Positions 36,691-46,108 of a DNA stretch of 64,000 bases are shown here, piece after piece. Under the pieces are notes generated by a model that saw only the letters and a program-made list of their open reading frames with translations, was not told where the DNA came from and did no database searches. Position numbers and translations under genes: made by a program. The stretch's first letter is position 1. Each line of letters opens with the position of its first letter. Source of the DNA: CAYZWU01 sp964482235 (lineage in GTDB: Bacteria > Planctomycetota > B15-G4 > CAYZWU01); NCBI GenBank assembly GCA_964482235.1, contig CAYZWU010000006.1:1-64000 (forward strand), written 5' to 3'.

Positions 36691-37017
36691 GGTACGAGAC
36701 TCCTTCTTTCGTGACACTCTTCAATGCGACGCACTGTCTGCACGGGAAAATCGAGAGGAAACGCAGGCCAAAGGCACGGAGCGAGGCGTTCCCAATAGAG
36801 GAAACGACATCAATTGAAGTGCCTTTCACAAAATCCGTTTATTAAGGCGGGAGTGGCCAGGCGGCAAGCAGTGATGCCGGCAGACGAAAATCCGGCTGCT
36901 TCGGAGAGAGTGATCTCTCCCTCTCTGCTGATCAATTCAAAGTGCCGTGGAATTCCCGGCTACCAGGAGACGGCTCCGTAAACTAGGGCGTGCCGGAGCG
37001 TCTCCCGGAGCAGGATG
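36691..37017. other. Intergenic region between beta-helix gene and rpoZ
   Basis: These 327 bases hold the leader of the beta-helix gene and a strong hairpin after rpoZ, listed separately. No small gene is evident. Confidence 0.5.
36966..37005 (-). terminator. Strong hairpin after rpoZ without U tract
   Basis: A 12-bp stem with one bulged base (GGAGACG and CTCCG arms) encloses a 15-base loop, 13 bases after the rpoZ stop. No T run follows, so it is either an atypical terminator or a 3' stabilising structure for the six-gene operon. Confidence 0.4.
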
Positions 37018-37314
37018 CTATTTGTCGCCGCCGAGCGATGGCAGCTTGCCCAGCAGGATATCCTGGGGGCTCGGCGCGGGCTTGGACTTCTCCGCGTCCT
37101 TGGCGGAGGCGAGCTCCTCCTCGGTCAGGTCGTCCAGCGAGATCTTCTCCTCCTCCACCTCCCTGATGGCGATGGCGATGAAGTCCTCGGTTTCCAGCTC
37201 GACCAGCTTGGGAGCGCCGTTCACAAGCTCCCGGATCCTCTTCTGCAAGAGTACGGTCAGCTTGAAGAAGCCGCCGACTTTTTGGCTGAGCTCCCAGAGA
37301 CTCGTGCGTTCCAT
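37018..37314 (-). CDS. rpoZ: DNA-directed RNA polymerase omega subunit
   Basis: The product is 98 aa with an excellent ribosome-binding site (AGGAGGAAGG). The omega core reads VLLQKRIRELVNGAPKLV and EDFIAIAIREVEEEKI, the usual contact helices that clamp the beta-prime C-terminus. The tail from about 65 is acidic and Pro-rich and variable. It follows gmk by 60 bases, the classical gmk-rpoZ order. Confidence 0.88.
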   Translation of the reverse strand: MERTSLWELSQKVGGFFKLTVLLQKRIRELVNGAPKLVELETEDFIAIAIREVEEEKISLDDLTEEELASAKDAEKSKPAPSPQDILLGKLPSLGGDK

Positions 37315-37374
37315 GATACCTTCCTCCTGTCAACCGTTTCAACGTCCGGAACAGGGTGCGTGGGACCCTTCCCG

Positions 37375-37962
37375 TCAGACCAGGCCGAGATATTCCTCGG
37401 TCTCGCGAATGGCCCTTTCCAGATCGTCGTTGATGATTATCTTGTCGTATTTTTCCGCCTGGTTCATCTCCCAGGCCGATTTTTCCAGACGCTTTCTAAT
37501 CTCGTTCCGGTCTTCCGTCCGGCGCGAGGTAAGCCGACCTTCCAGTTCTTCCATGTCCGGAGGCTGGATGAAGATGTACCGGCCCTCGTAGTCCAGGTCC
37601 TTCAGGTTGAGGGCCCCCTGGACGTCGATCTCCATCAGGTAGTACCGCGACCGGTCCGCGATGCCCCGTTCCAGCTCCTTCTTCAGGGAACCGTAGAGCA
37701 CGCCGTTGCCGAAGACCTCGTTGTACTCCACGAATTCGCCCTCTGCGATACCCTTCCGGAACGCCTCCTCGCTCATGAAGAAGTAGTCGCGTCCATCCTC
37801 CTCGCCGGGCCGGGGCGGCCGTGTGGTGGCCGAGATCGACATTTCCACGCAGGCGTACGAGCGGATCTTGCGGCAGATCGTGGTCTTGCCCGAGCCGGAA
37901 GGCCCGGAGATGACCACCAGGCCGCCGGAAAACGCTTGGGACGAATCGTTCTTCCTGTTCAT
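37375..37962 (-). CDS. gmk: Guanylate kinase
   Basis: The product is 195 aa, the family length. The P-loop is GPSGSGKT (20-27), followed by SISATTRPPRPGEEDGRDYFF, the GMP-binding motif, and YLMEIDVQGALNL. It converts GMP and ATP to GDP and ADP. The ATG shares one base with the yicC stop (TGATG), so translation is coupled. A frame continuing far upstream is only the shadow of yicC. Confidence 0.95.
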   Translation of the reverse strand: MNRKNDSSQAFSGGLVVISGPSGSGKTTICRKIRSYACVEMSISATTRPPRPGEEDGRDYFFMSEEAFRKGIAEGEFVEYNEVFGNGVLYGSLKKELERGIADRSRYYLMEIDVQGALNLKDLDYEGRYIFIQPPDMEELEGRLTSRRTEDRNEIRKRLEKSAWEMNQAEKYDKIIINDDLERAIRETEEYLGLV

Positions 37963-38846
37963 CACTCGATGTTCTGCACCTGCTCGCGGATCTTTTCCAG
38001 CTCGGCCTTGACCGTGACAACGCTCTGCGAAATGGCGGCGTCCGACGCCTTGGCGCCGATCGTGTTGATCTCCCGGCCCATCTCCTGGATGATGAAATCG
38101 AGGGAGCGCCCCTTGGCGTCCTTCTTGGCCATCATCTCGTCGAAGTGGCTCAGATGGCTTTTCAGCCTGTCGATCTCCTCGGTGATGTCGCATCTGTCGG
38201 CCAGGAATGCGACCTCCCTCTGGAGCGCGGGATCGCTCGGATCGAGGCTCTGCCCGTTGAGCAGCCCATCGACGCGCTTCCTGAGCCGCTCGGCGTGCTC
38301 CTTCACCACGGCCGGGGTGCGGCGTGAGATCTTCCCGATCTCCTTCTCCACCTTCCTCCGCTGCTTCATGATGAACGACTCGAGCCGCTTGCCCTCGGTC
38401 TCGCGCATCCGGTTCAGACGCGCCAGCGCCTCCTGCAATGTGCGGCTGGCCGCCCGGACAACGCTTGCCGGCGGCTCCGTCTCCTCGCGCGACTCCACGA
38501 CACCGGGCAGGGCGAGAAGCGCTTCCACCGGCATGTCGCCGCCCCGCACGCCCTTGATCTTCGAGATCCCTGCCGCGGCCTTCGAGTAGCTGCGGAGCAG
38601 CTTCTCGTTGATCTCCCACGAGACGGCCGGTCGCTCCATCGCCAGCTTGACGAAGAGCTCCACGGAGCCGCGATCGATCTCCTTGCGCACGATCCCGGAG
38701 AGCTTGGATTCGATGGAGGAGAGGGCCGGAGGCAGCCGGCACTTCAGGGAGAAGTAACGATGGTTCACCGAGCGGATCTCGACCGTTACGGAACAACCTG
38801 ATTCCGTTGCGGCCGCCTTACCGAAGCCGGTCATGCTGAGAGTCAT
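37962..38846 (-). CDS. yicC: YicC-family endoribonuclease
   Basis: The product is 294 aa. The N-terminal motif MTGFGK, the VEIRSVNHRYF segment and the C-terminal end GREINTIGAKASD with ELEKIREQVQNIE are diagnostic of YicC (N-terminal YicC-like plus DUF1720-type C-terminal domain). E. coli YicC is an RNase implicated in RyhB turnover. Its placement just before gmk is widely conserved. The GC-rich leader has only a weak ribosome-binding site. Confidence 0.92.
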   Translation of the reverse strand: MTLSMTGFGKAAATESGCSVTVEIRSVNHRYFSLKCRLPPALSSIESKLSGIVRKEIDRGSVELFVKLAMERPAVSWEINEKLLRSYSKAAAGISKIKGVRGGDMPVEALLALPGVVESREETEPPASVVRAASRTLQEALARLNRMRETEGKRLESFIMKQRRKVEKEIGKISRRTPAVVKEHAERLRKRVDGLLNGQSLDPSDPALQREVAFLADRCDITEEIDRLKSHLSHFDEMMAKKDAKGRSLDFIIQEMGREINTIGAKASDAAISQSVVTVKAELEKIREQVQNIE

Positions 38847-38892
38847 CGCGATCCCGTGTTTCGATCCAGAGGAAAACCCTGCCTATCGGCTG

Positions 38893-39468
38893 TCAGACGT
38901 TCATCTTCCTGGAACCCGGCTTGACGGGCGTTCCCCCCTCGGCGCAGAGAGGGCAGTCCTCCTGCTGATAGGTGGGGAACTCGAGGTTGATCAGCCCCCG
39001 GAACGGCACGTCGAAGGGATTGCCGCCGTTGCGATCGCCGATCGCGGCCACGCCGATCACCTCGCCGCCCGCCTTGCGGACTGCTTCAACCGCCTCCTTG
39101 GCCGACTTGCCCGTGGTGACGATATCCTCGGAGACGAGCACCTTCTCGCCTTCAGCCAGGGCGAACCCCCTGCGGAAGGTCATCACGCCTCCTTCACGTT
39201 CGGTGAAGAGCGCCCTGGCGCCGAGCGAGCGCGCCAGCTCGTAGGCCACCAGGATCCCGCCCAGCGCCGGTCCGACCACCACGTCGGGCCGTTCCTCTCT
39301 CCAGAGGTCCGCCAGGGCGGCGCACACCAGGCCGGCGCGGCCCGGCTCCTCGAGAAGGAGGGCGCACTGAACGTAAGCGGGGCTGTGCAACCCCGACGAA
39401 AGAAGGAAATGCCCCTCGAGAAAAGCGCGGCTTTCCTTGAGGTGGTTCATTACGGTTTCGTGGTTCAT
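38893..39468 (-). CDS. pyrE: Orotate phosphoribosyltransferase
   Basis: The product is 191 aa. The PRPP-binding motif is KVLVSEDIVTTGKSAKEA (from 109). The 5' part has LLSSGLHSPAYVQCALLLE, the orotate site, and VVVGPALGGILVAYELAR. It makes OMP from orotate and PRPP in pyrimidine synthesis. The C-terminal extension holds CPLC (about residues 172-175), found in the thermophile-type branch and possibly metal-binding. It lies between secG (15 bases) and yicC (46 bases). Confidence 0.92.
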   Translation of the reverse strand: MNHETVMNHLKESRAFLEGHFLLSSGLHSPAYVQCALLLEEPGRAGLVCAALADLWREERPDVVVGPALGGILVAYELARSLGARALFTEREGGVMTFRRGFALAEGEKVLVSEDIVTTGKSAKEAVEAVRKAGGEVIGVAAIGDRNGGNPFDVPFRGLINLEFPTYQQEDCPLCAEGGTPVKPGSRKMNV

Positions 39469-39483
39469 TGGCAGCTTTCTCGA

Positions 39484-39813
39484 TTACTTGTCTTCGGAAC
39501 CGGGTTGATCGCCGGAAGATCCCGCACCTTCACCGCCGGGTTCCCCTTCGGTCTCGCTGGCCTTGGGTTGATCCTTGTCGATGGCGGAATCGCTCATTCT
39601 GTCGCATGTGATCAGGACGGCGGTCAGGAGAAAGATGACCGCGACGTAGGAGGTGAACTTGGTGATCCCTGAGGCCTTGACTCCGAAAGTCTGCGCTCCC
39701 ATCCCGCCGAACGCCTCGGCAAGTCCACCGCCCTTCGGCTCCTGGAGGAGCACGATCACGATGAGGAGGAGGGAGGAAAGAATGAAGATCAGCCAGAGAA
39801 TAGCTTCTATCAT
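39484..39813 (-). CDS. secG: Protein translocase subunit SecG
   Basis: The product is 109 aa. Two membrane helices (about 4-22 and 53-70) flank the conserved cytoplasmic loop LLQEPKGGGLAEAFGGMGAQTFG. The C-terminal tail is acidic and low-complexity. SecG assists SecYE in export. It follows tpiA after 29 bases, a common gene order. Confidence 0.93.
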   Translation of the reverse strand: MIEAILWLIFILSSLLLIVIVLLQEPKGGGLAEAFGGMGAQTFGVKASGITKFTSYVAVIFLLTAVLITCDRMSDSAIDKDQPKASETEGEPGGEGAGSSGDQPGSEDK

Positions 39814-39842
39814 CTATGGTACTCCTTCAACATTCAGGATAT

Positions 39843-40595
39843 CTACTCGAAGTTGGCGATCCGGGTGAACGAATCGGCCTTCAGCGACGCGCCGCCCACG
39901 AGAACTCCGTCGATCTCGGGAACGGCCATCAGCTCGTCAACATTTGCGGGTTTGACCGATCCGCCGTAGAGGATCCGGACAGCCTGGGCAAAATCGCTGC
40001 CATATAGATTGGTCAAGATCGTCCGGACCTCGGCGTGGACCTCGCCGGCCTGTTCGGTGGTGGCCGTCACGCCGGTGCCGATGGCCCAGACAGGCTCGTA
40101 AGCAATGACCAGTGTGGCCAGAGAAGCGGCATCCTGACCGGCGAGCCCATCCTCGATCTGCTTCTTGACGACCTCCACCGTCTTGCCCGCCTCCCTCTCG
40201 GAGAGGAGCTCGCCCACGCAGAGCACGGGCTTCAGGCCGGCGTCGAGGGTGGCCTGCACCTTGCGGGCCGTGTCGGCGTTGGTCTCGCCAAAGACGTGGC
40301 GCCGTTCAGAATGTCCTATCAAAACATAGGTTGCGCCCACATCTCGCAGCATGTCCGCCGAGATCTGTCCGGTGAACGCCCCTTCTTTCTCGAAGTAGAT
40401 ATCCTGTCCCCCGACGCTGATGGCTCCCTTGACGCTTTCGACGATCTCGGGGATGTAGAGAGCGGGGGGGAATATGCCTATTTCAGTCTCCGGTATGGAC
40501 GGTGCCAGCTCCATCAGAGCAGCGACCAGAGGCTGAAAAGTATCGCGGGAAAGGTACATTTTCCAGTTCCCGGCGATAAATGGACGTCGATTCAT
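39843..40595 (-). CDS. tpiA: Triosephosphate isomerase
   Basis: The product is 250 aa, the standard length. Catalytic residues are Asn10 and Lys12 (GNWKM), His95 (IGHSERR) and Glu167 (AYEPVWAIGTG), plus the phosphate-binding YGGSVKP. It interconverts DHAP and glyceraldehyde 3-phosphate in glycolysis. It is the first gene of the operon, behind a good promoter at 40633-40661, with AAGGA 7 bases before the ATG. Confidence 0.97.
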   Translation of the reverse strand: MNRRPFIAGNWKMYLSRDTFQPLVAALMELAPSIPETEIGIFPPALYIPEIVESVKGAISVGGQDIYFEKEGAFTGQISADMLRDVGATYVLIGHSERRHVFGETNADTARKVQATLDAGLKPVLCVGELLSEREAGKTVEVVKKQIEDGLAGQDAASLATLVIAYEPVWAIGTGVTATTEQAGEVHAEVRTILTNLYGSDFAQAVRILYGGSVKPANVDELMAVPEIDGVLVGGASLKADSFTRIANFE

Positions 40596-40632
40596 AGGAT
40601 GGTCCTTTTTCTACAATACGACGGAATCGGGT

Positions 40633-40661
40633 ATTATTTACAGTTTGTTGGGGAGTGTCAA
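40633..40661 (-). promoter_or_regulatory. Sigma70-type promoter of the tpiA-secG-pyrE-yicC-gmk-rpoZ operon
   Basis: On the minus strand a perfect TTGACA (40661-40656) and AATAAT (40638-40633, 5/6) are separated by 17 bases. The transcript would start near 40626, about 30 bases before the tpiA ATG. Confidence 0.65.
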
Positions 40662-40736
40662 CAGGAACCCTGAACAAATGAACGATTTTGCCCTCTCCAA
40701 GCAGAATCTTTGGAAGAGACCGGTTGGATCACATCA

Positions 40737-42404
40737 TCAATGCTCCGGAAACTCCGTTTCCTTCTCCCGCTCCGTGAGGGGGAGGGGGAAAGGCCACGGC
40801 TCGAGGGGGATCAAGGTGATGATCTGGGTGCCCGAGACCTGATCTGTCGGATTCTCCGACTCCTCGCCGCCCATGGTCGAGTCCATCGCCGAGGACGAAG
40901 AACCGGACCAGCGCCAGACCACGGTGCGGTAGTTCCGGACGAGCTTGGATTCAGGAACCTGCACGCTGATGTAAATCGTGAACACGTTTGATGTTACTGC
41001 CAGCATCGAGGTGAGGGCCTGCTCGGCGTCGTTATCGATGTTGAAGGAGGTCTCGAAGTACTTCTCCACCCGGCTGATCACCTCGGAGGGATCCCTGAAG
41101 ATGAAATCCTCGTCATCCTCGTAGTCGAGCCCGTCGCCCTCCTCCCCGTCTCCGTCCGAGATCCAGTCCTCCGCCCTGTCCTCGGCTTCCTCCCAGGCGT
41201 CGAGAGCTTCCTCGCGGAACTCCACGAGCTTTTCCAGAAAGGAGTTAGGGATCTGGTCGTCCTCGAGGAGGGCCCTGAGAACGGCAAATGTGGCCGTGTT
41301 GATGTTGACGCAGCCGTTGTTGGTCTCCACCTCCTCGGGCTCTTCCTCCTCGTCTTCTTCGCCGTCCGTCTTCTCGGAGTCGCCTTCCTCGTCGACGGAG
41401 CTGTCGTCGAACTGGTTGTTGTCGAGAAAGTCGTCGCCTTCCTCCTCGTCCTCGGCAATCTCGTCGAAGATCAGGTTGGAGTAGCAGGTGATGCACTCGG
41501 CCAGGCCGGGGATCCTCTCGCCCTTCTGCTCGAAGCCGAAGAGGATTTCCGGCGAAAGGCCCTCGCACATCTGCAGCTCGTCAAGGGTCAGGGGGTAATG
41601 GATCGGATCCTCGTCCAGACGCTCGGGATCGATGTCGTCCTTGCCCGTCTTGACCTTGGGCATCGTGTCGAAGCAGTCGGGTCGATCGCCCTCGAGCCAG
41701 TTGACGATGGAATCGGTGATCCGCTCGGCCTGGCTGCGGCTGATGTCGTGACGCGTATCCTCGCGGAAGGTGTCGACCAGACGCATCAGCCTGTCCCGCG
41801 ATTCCATGGCAAAATCGTCGTCCTTCGCCACTACGGAGAGGATGTTGAACTTGGAGTCCTCGTCGCGGATGAAGACCCGGACCTCGAGCTCGTTGGCGAA
41901 GACCAGAGAGATGGCGCCCGGCCGGGCCCACTCGTCGACGATCGAGTCCACGGCCTCGCCGCCCGCGGTGTCGCCTCCTTCGCTCATTTCGCCGTCCATT
42001 CCGCCTGAGTCCGGCTCGTCGCCGCCGGTGTCGCCTCCCGTGCCCCCGTCCAGCCCTCCATCCATGCTGCCGTCGATGCCGCCTCCCTCGTCGCCCGTCT
42101 CCTCGGTCATGGACTGGTCCTCCAGGTCCTGGAGGAGGACGGCCTTGGCCTGCAGCAGGGCGCCGCGCGCCGCCTGGCGCATGGGGTAGACCGTCTTTTG
42201 CTGGTTGGCGATCTCCATGGTGACCGAGGTGGTGAAGTAGAGCTGCACGACGACGCAGGCCAGGACCATGATCACGAGCATGGAAAGGATGAGGATGGCG
42301 CCGCGCTCCCCCTCGGGCGAGCCGCCTCTCGCAGCGGCCGCCCGAGGTTCGGGCGTGCCGGAAAGGTGATGAGCTTTTCCGGCAGAATAGGAGGACATCT
42401 TCAT
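40737..42404 (-). CDS. Type II secretion minor pseudopilin GspK-like protein with acidic inserts
   Basis: The product is 555 aa from the ATG at 42404 (AAGGG upstream). A prepilin-like start (GERGAILILSMLVIMVLACVVVQLYF, about 32-57) is followed by the GspK scaffold, including NGCVNINTATFAVLRALL, the helix-hairpin-helix region of T2SSK. Two inserts are unusual: a Gly/Asp-rich stretch (about 95-150) and long Asp/Glu runs (about 330-375 and 430-460). Such acidity suggests Ca2+ binding or an adaptation of the secreted tip. No other T2SS gene is nearby; two Ca2+-binding FG-GAP proteins precede it in the same operon and may be its partners or cargo. Confidence 0.78.
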   Translation of the reverse strand: MKMSSYSAGKAHHLSGTPEPRAAAARGGSPEGERGAILILSMLVIMVLACVVVQLYFTTSVTMEIANQQKTVYPMRQAARGALLQAKAVLLQDLEDQSMTEETGDEGGGIDGSMDGGLDGGTGGDTGGDEPDSGGMDGEMSEGGDTAGGEAVDSIVDEWARPGAISLVFANELEVRVFIRDEDSKFNILSVVAKDDDFAMESRDRLMRLVDTFREDTRHDISRSQAERITDSIVNWLEGDRPDCFDTMPKVKTGKDDIDPERLDEDPIHYPLTLDELQMCEGLSPEILFGFEQKGERIPGLAECITCYSNLIFDEIAEDEEEGDDFLDNNQFDDSSVDEEGDSEKTDGEEDEEEEPEEVETNNGCVNINTATFAVLRALLEDDQIPNSFLEKLVEFREEALDAWEEAEDRAEDWISDGDGEEGDGLDYEDDEDFIFRDPSEVISRVEKYFETSFNIDNDAEQALTSMLAVTSNVFTIYISVQVPESKLVRNYRTVVWRWSGSSSSAMDSTMGGEESENPTDQVSGTQIITLIPLEPWPFPLPLTEREKETEFPEH

Positions 42405-42518
42405 GATTCCCTTCTGACGTCCGGCCGGGCCGGATATTCCGGTTTCTCGTCGAAAAACGGCACCAATATTATCGTCACAACCGCTATTATCGTCACAACC
42501 GCGGCGGGCCATTGAAAA

Positions 42519-44072
42519 TCACTCGTCAGCCGGCCTGGATAGATAGAGATCGTACCTGTTTTCCTCGACCTTCGTCGACCTCTGGTAGAGAAAGAGATCG
42601 GAGATCCCGTCTCGGTTCAGGTCGACGATCCGCGTTCTGACGGAATAGCACGAGGGAATGATCTCCACCTCGAAGCTCATGTCCGGCTCGTCGGAGAATG
42701 TGCCCTCCTCCTGGCCGTAGTAGACGTTGAGCATGTTCCCCTTGCCGCGCAGCAGAAGATCGCAGCGCTTGTCGCCGTTGAAGTCGCCGCGGAACGAGTA
42801 GATCAGCATGTGCTGCACGTCGATTCCCGCGGACGAGGTGGCAAAGGAGAGGGGAAAGCTCAAGGTGCGCGTCTCGTCGGGTATCGTGCGGAACAGCCCC
42901 TCGCCCCTGTTGTAGAAGAACTGGACGGTCAGGTCGAACTTGCTGCTGACGAAGACCCTGAGCGCGGTGAAGACGCCGATGTCTCCCACGTTGGGCAGGA
43001 TCAGGTCCCTGTAGCCGTCCTTGTTGAGGTCCATGAGAAGCGGGCGGACGAGCTGCCCCTTCACGCGGATCGAGAAATCGGGTTTGTCGGGCTGCTCGGC
43101 ATCGATGCTGCGGTAGAAGCGCACCTCGCCTCTCTGGTTGTCGAAGACCACGAGATCGCCTTTCCGGTCCCTGTCCAGGTCGCGGAACTGCACGTTCGTG
43201 GGAAACCGGATCAGGCCGTCGTTGTCCTCGGACCTGTCGGCGAAGAGGTTGCGGGACGACGACTCGGCGAAGAGGAGGCCTTCGGTTCGCTTGAGGATCC
43301 GAACCCACTCGCCGTCGTAGAAGATGATGGTCCTGTTGTCCTTCGGTCCCTGGGCCATGAGCTGCGGCACGGAGATCCTCTCGGTCAGCCGTCCCGTGTC
43401 CGAGAGCTCTTCCTCGGTAAACTCGGCTCGGGGCATGAAGGGGAACTCGCCCCACTTCTCGAAGCAATGCCCGCCCTCGCCGTCCTTCTTGATGCAGCCA
43501 TGGATGATGAACCGGTCCGTGGTGGTGAAGACGAGATCCTCCACGTAGTCGCCGGTGACGTCCCTGGCGAAGTTGACGTAGGTCAGCCTCTTCACGCGGG
43601 GGGGGATCAAATCGCTCTTGCCGGCGATCAGCAGCCTCTCGCGGCAGCTCCCCGGCTTCTCGCCCGGCTCGAGGACGTGGATACCGTTCGATTTCAGGAG
43701 CATGATGTCGCGCGATCCGTCGCCGTCCGCATCGATGACGTCGATGAAGGCGGCATCGTCCGGCGCGGTCAGCCGCAGCGTGGGCTTGTCGGGAAAGGAG
43801 GTCTTCTCTCCGAGGAAGAGGCTGAGCTCGCGGTCGTCGCAGAGGAGGACGTCCCGCACACCGTTCCCGTCGAAATCGTCGAAGATCTCCAGGTCGGGCC
43901 GGCCTTCGGGAAGGAACCGGATATGGGTGAAGGGACTTTCCTGCGGCTCTTCGGCGCTCTCTCCCGGGCAGGGGGCGAGGAACAGGGAAAGCGCTGCCGC
44001 TGCGGCCGTCCCGGCCCGGAGCAGCCGGCCGGCGACGATCCTCCCCGCGCGAAGGGTCTTTCTAGAGAACAT
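42519..44072 (-). CDS. Secreted FG-GAP/VCBS repeat protein
   Basis: The product is 517 aa with an N-terminal hydrophobic signal (about 15-40). Repeats with Ca2+-binding consensus D-x-D/N-x-D-G-x-x-D, for example DADGDGSRDIM, DLNKDGYRDL, DFNGDKRCDLL and DLNRDGISDLF, form an integrin-type beta-propeller. It starts inside the end of the upstream gene (11-base overlap) and is followed by gspK after 114 bases. It is probably an extracellular adhesin or secretion partner, with ligand unknown. Confidence 0.8.
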   Translation of the reverse strand: MFSRKTLRAGRIVAGRLLRAGTAAAAALSLFLAPCPGESAEEPQESPFTHIRFLPEGRPDLEIFDDFDGNGVRDVLLCDDRELSLFLGEKTSFPDKPTLRLTAPDDAAFIDVIDADGDGSRDIMLLKSNGIHVLEPGEKPGSCRERLLIAGKSDLIPPRVKRLTYVNFARDVTGDYVEDLVFTTTDRFIIHGCIKKDGEGGHCFEKWGEFPFMPRAEFTEEELSDTGRLTERISVPQLMAQGPKDNRTIIFYDGEWVRILKRTEGLLFAESSSRNLFADRSEDNDGLIRFPTNVQFRDLDRDRKGDLVVFDNQRGEVRFYRSIDAEQPDKPDFSIRVKGQLVRPLLMDLNKDGYRDLILPNVGDIGVFTALRVFVSSKFDLTVQFFYNRGEGLFRTIPDETRTLSFPLSFATSSAGIDVQHMLIYSFRGDFNGDKRCDLLLRGKGNMLNVYYGQEEGTFSDEPDMSFEVEIIPSCYSVRTRIVDLNRDGISDLFLYQRSTKVEENRYDLYLSRPADE

Positions 44073-45561
44073 GGATGATCCTCACGATATTCTTGCCGAA
44101 GGTGACGAGCTCCTTCTGCCCGTCTCCGTCGAGATCCTCGGTGAAGAGGGGGCCCGGGAAGGGGCCGCCGACCTGGTAGAAGGCCCGGGACTTGAAAGCC
44201 ACCTTCTTGGTGGAGAAGAAGCCGGAATCCTTGAACCCCCTCAGGAAGCGAAGCCTGTCCCCTTCGAAGACAACGAGGTCCGGCCTCCTGTCGCGCGAGA
44301 AGTCGCAGTCCAGGATGAGAAGCCCCTCGGCGCCCACGGTCTGGAACGCATCGGCCGGAACGGAGAAGTCGTCGGACCAGTCCGGCTTGTAGGAGAAGGT
44401 CTTCTTCTTGGGATTGAAGAGAAAGACCTGGCAGCTCATCACGACGCGGTCGAGGAACTCGTCGATCAGCTTGGAGATGGCGCTCGATTTCACGAAGCAG
44501 AGTATCAGGTCCTTGTTCCCGTCCGCGTCGATGTCCGAGAACGTCGGCCTGACGCTGATCCCCGCGTTGGCGATGATCTGGCGCCGCGTGAACGTCACCA
44601 CGCTGTTGTTCATCGTCATGGTGTGGAAGATGTGCTCCGTCTTGAGATCGGACAGGAGACCGGGGCTTCCCATCCGCCGCGAGAGGAGAAGGGTCGGCTC
44701 CCCGTTGCCGAGATGGCTTCCGAAGAGGGTTCCCGCGTATTCCACCGATCCCACCTTGAACTCGCCGGAGTACGAACCGAAGGTGTCGTCGGAGCTGGAC
44801 ATCTGCTCAAACCGCCCCTTGGCCTTGTCCCACCTTCGGCAGATGATCCGGCCGCCCTGCTCCATGATCAGCATCGGCAGCTTGCCTCTCTCGCGGAGGA
44901 TGCGGACCTTGCTCGACTCCGTGATGACGGCGAAGGAGGCGTTCTCGGAGCGGACCACGCGTCGGACCGGCGGGCAGGAGATGGGGACGGGGTCGCGGAA
45001 GGTGCCGTCCTTCCGGCAGAAGAGCACGATGTAGCCGTCGGGTGCGGGCAGCACGGAATCGCTCAGGCCGTTGCCGTCCAGGTCGACGGACGTCTTCAGG
45101 AAGACGAAGCGGTCGTGGAACGGCGCCTTGAAGAGCGACCTGGCCGGGAAGTCGCTGGCCGAGATCGCGGGCTTCCCGCTGCTGTCCACCACAATGGTGA
45201 AGACCGTCTGCTCGCGGACCACAAGGATCTCCTTGCCCGGCGAGGCGGCAAAGTTGCCCGTGTCGATGAAGAAGGCCCCGCGGGTCCAGTCGGCGGGGAT
45301 CTTGACCGATCGGTAGCTTCGGTTCGCCTCCTGGATCAGGAGCTCGATTCCCCTTCCCTCGGGTGTCGCAGGGTCCGACTCGTGAAGGACGACCAGGTCC
45401 TTCTTCCTGTCGCCGGTCAGGTCCGCGGCCGCCACGTCAGAGACCTTCCCGCTGAGCTCGATGATGAGATCCCTGTCGCCGGGCGGCGCGCTGATTCCTT
45501 CCGGAGTTGCACTGGTCGCGAGCAATAAAACCGCGGTGATCACGGCCCCGAAGATTGTCAT
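44062..45561 (-). CDS. Secreted FG-GAP/VCBS repeat protein
   Basis: The product is 499 aa from the ATG at 45561 (GGAGAAG upstream). A signal peptide covers about 1-18. FG-GAP/EF-hand-like units include DLTGDRKKDLVV, DLDGNGLSD, DIDADGNKDLILCF, DFSRDRRPDLVVF and DLDGDGQKELVTF, again a Ca2+-stabilised propeller. It is the first gene of the operon with the neighbouring propeller and gspK, so all three are likely to work together at the cell surface. Confidence 0.8.
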   Translation of the reverse strand: MTIFGAVITAVLLLATSATPEGISAPPGDRDLIIELSGKVSDVAAADLTGDRKKDLVVLHESDPATPEGRGIELLIQEANRSYRSVKIPADWTRGAFFIDTGNFAASPGKEILVVREQTVFTIVVDSSGKPAISASDFPARSLFKAPFHDRFVFLKTSVDLDGNGLSDSVLPAPDGYIVLFCRKDGTFRDPVPISCPPVRRVVRSENASFAVITESSKVRILRERGKLPMLIMEQGGRIICRRWDKAKGRFEQMSSSDDTFGSYSGEFKVGSVEYAGTLFGSHLGNGEPTLLLSRRMGSPGLLSDLKTEHIFHTMTMNNSVVTFTRRQIIANAGISVRPTFSDIDADGNKDLILCFVKSSAISKLIDEFLDRVVMSCQVFLFNPKKKTFSYKPDWSDDFSVPADAFQTVGAEGLLILDCDFSRDRRPDLVVFEGDRLRFLRGFKDSGFFSTKKVAFKSRAFYQVGGPFPGPLFTEDLDGDGQKELVTFGKNIVRIIHVL

Positions 45562-45699
45562 CGCTTCTCCCTGTTCTCGGCAGATCGTGCGTAATGGTGC
45601 CGTGTTGATCAGCGTTATCTCAATCCTGGCTCCGGGTGCCGGCATACAGGCCGTTGATATGGTCCGTCAAGTACGGGTTCATTCCTTTGACAGTCGCCT

Positions 45700-45729
45700 A
45701 TTGTTCTGAGAAACAGCCCTGTTTGTCAA
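45700..45729 (-). promoter_or_regulatory. Candidate promoter of the FG-GAP/gspK operon
   Basis: On the minus strand TTGACA (45729-45724) and AACAAT (45705-45700, 4/6) are 18 bases apart, giving a leader of about 130 bases. The spacer contains the partial palindrome TGTTTCTCAGAACA. Confidence 0.4.
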
Positions 45730-46108
45730 GCGGCGCCTCTCGTCAACCTTTATTCCATCGGCTTCCTGATTGACTATCCCAAAAACCATTCGGACGAAAG
45801 CGGTTCGTTTGCGCCGGCCTTCCAGTATCCGTCGGGATGGGACGCGACTTTTTTTTGAAGAGCAGGATTGCGGTCTTCTCGATGTCCACATCAGAGAACT
45901 CGAGTCGACCGCGTTCGTAAGCGTCATTCTCACAATGTATTAATTTGATGGGGCGGCTTGTTTTTTCTGGCTGGTCGTGGCGGAAATCCAGGCTCGATCC
46001 AGGGAATATCAAGAAAAGTGAAAAACAGAGTTGAGAATTTTGCGATGCGCACTATTAGAAAAACGTGCCTTTGATCCTGAATGGAAACGGTTAGAAAAAC
46101 CTCCTTTT

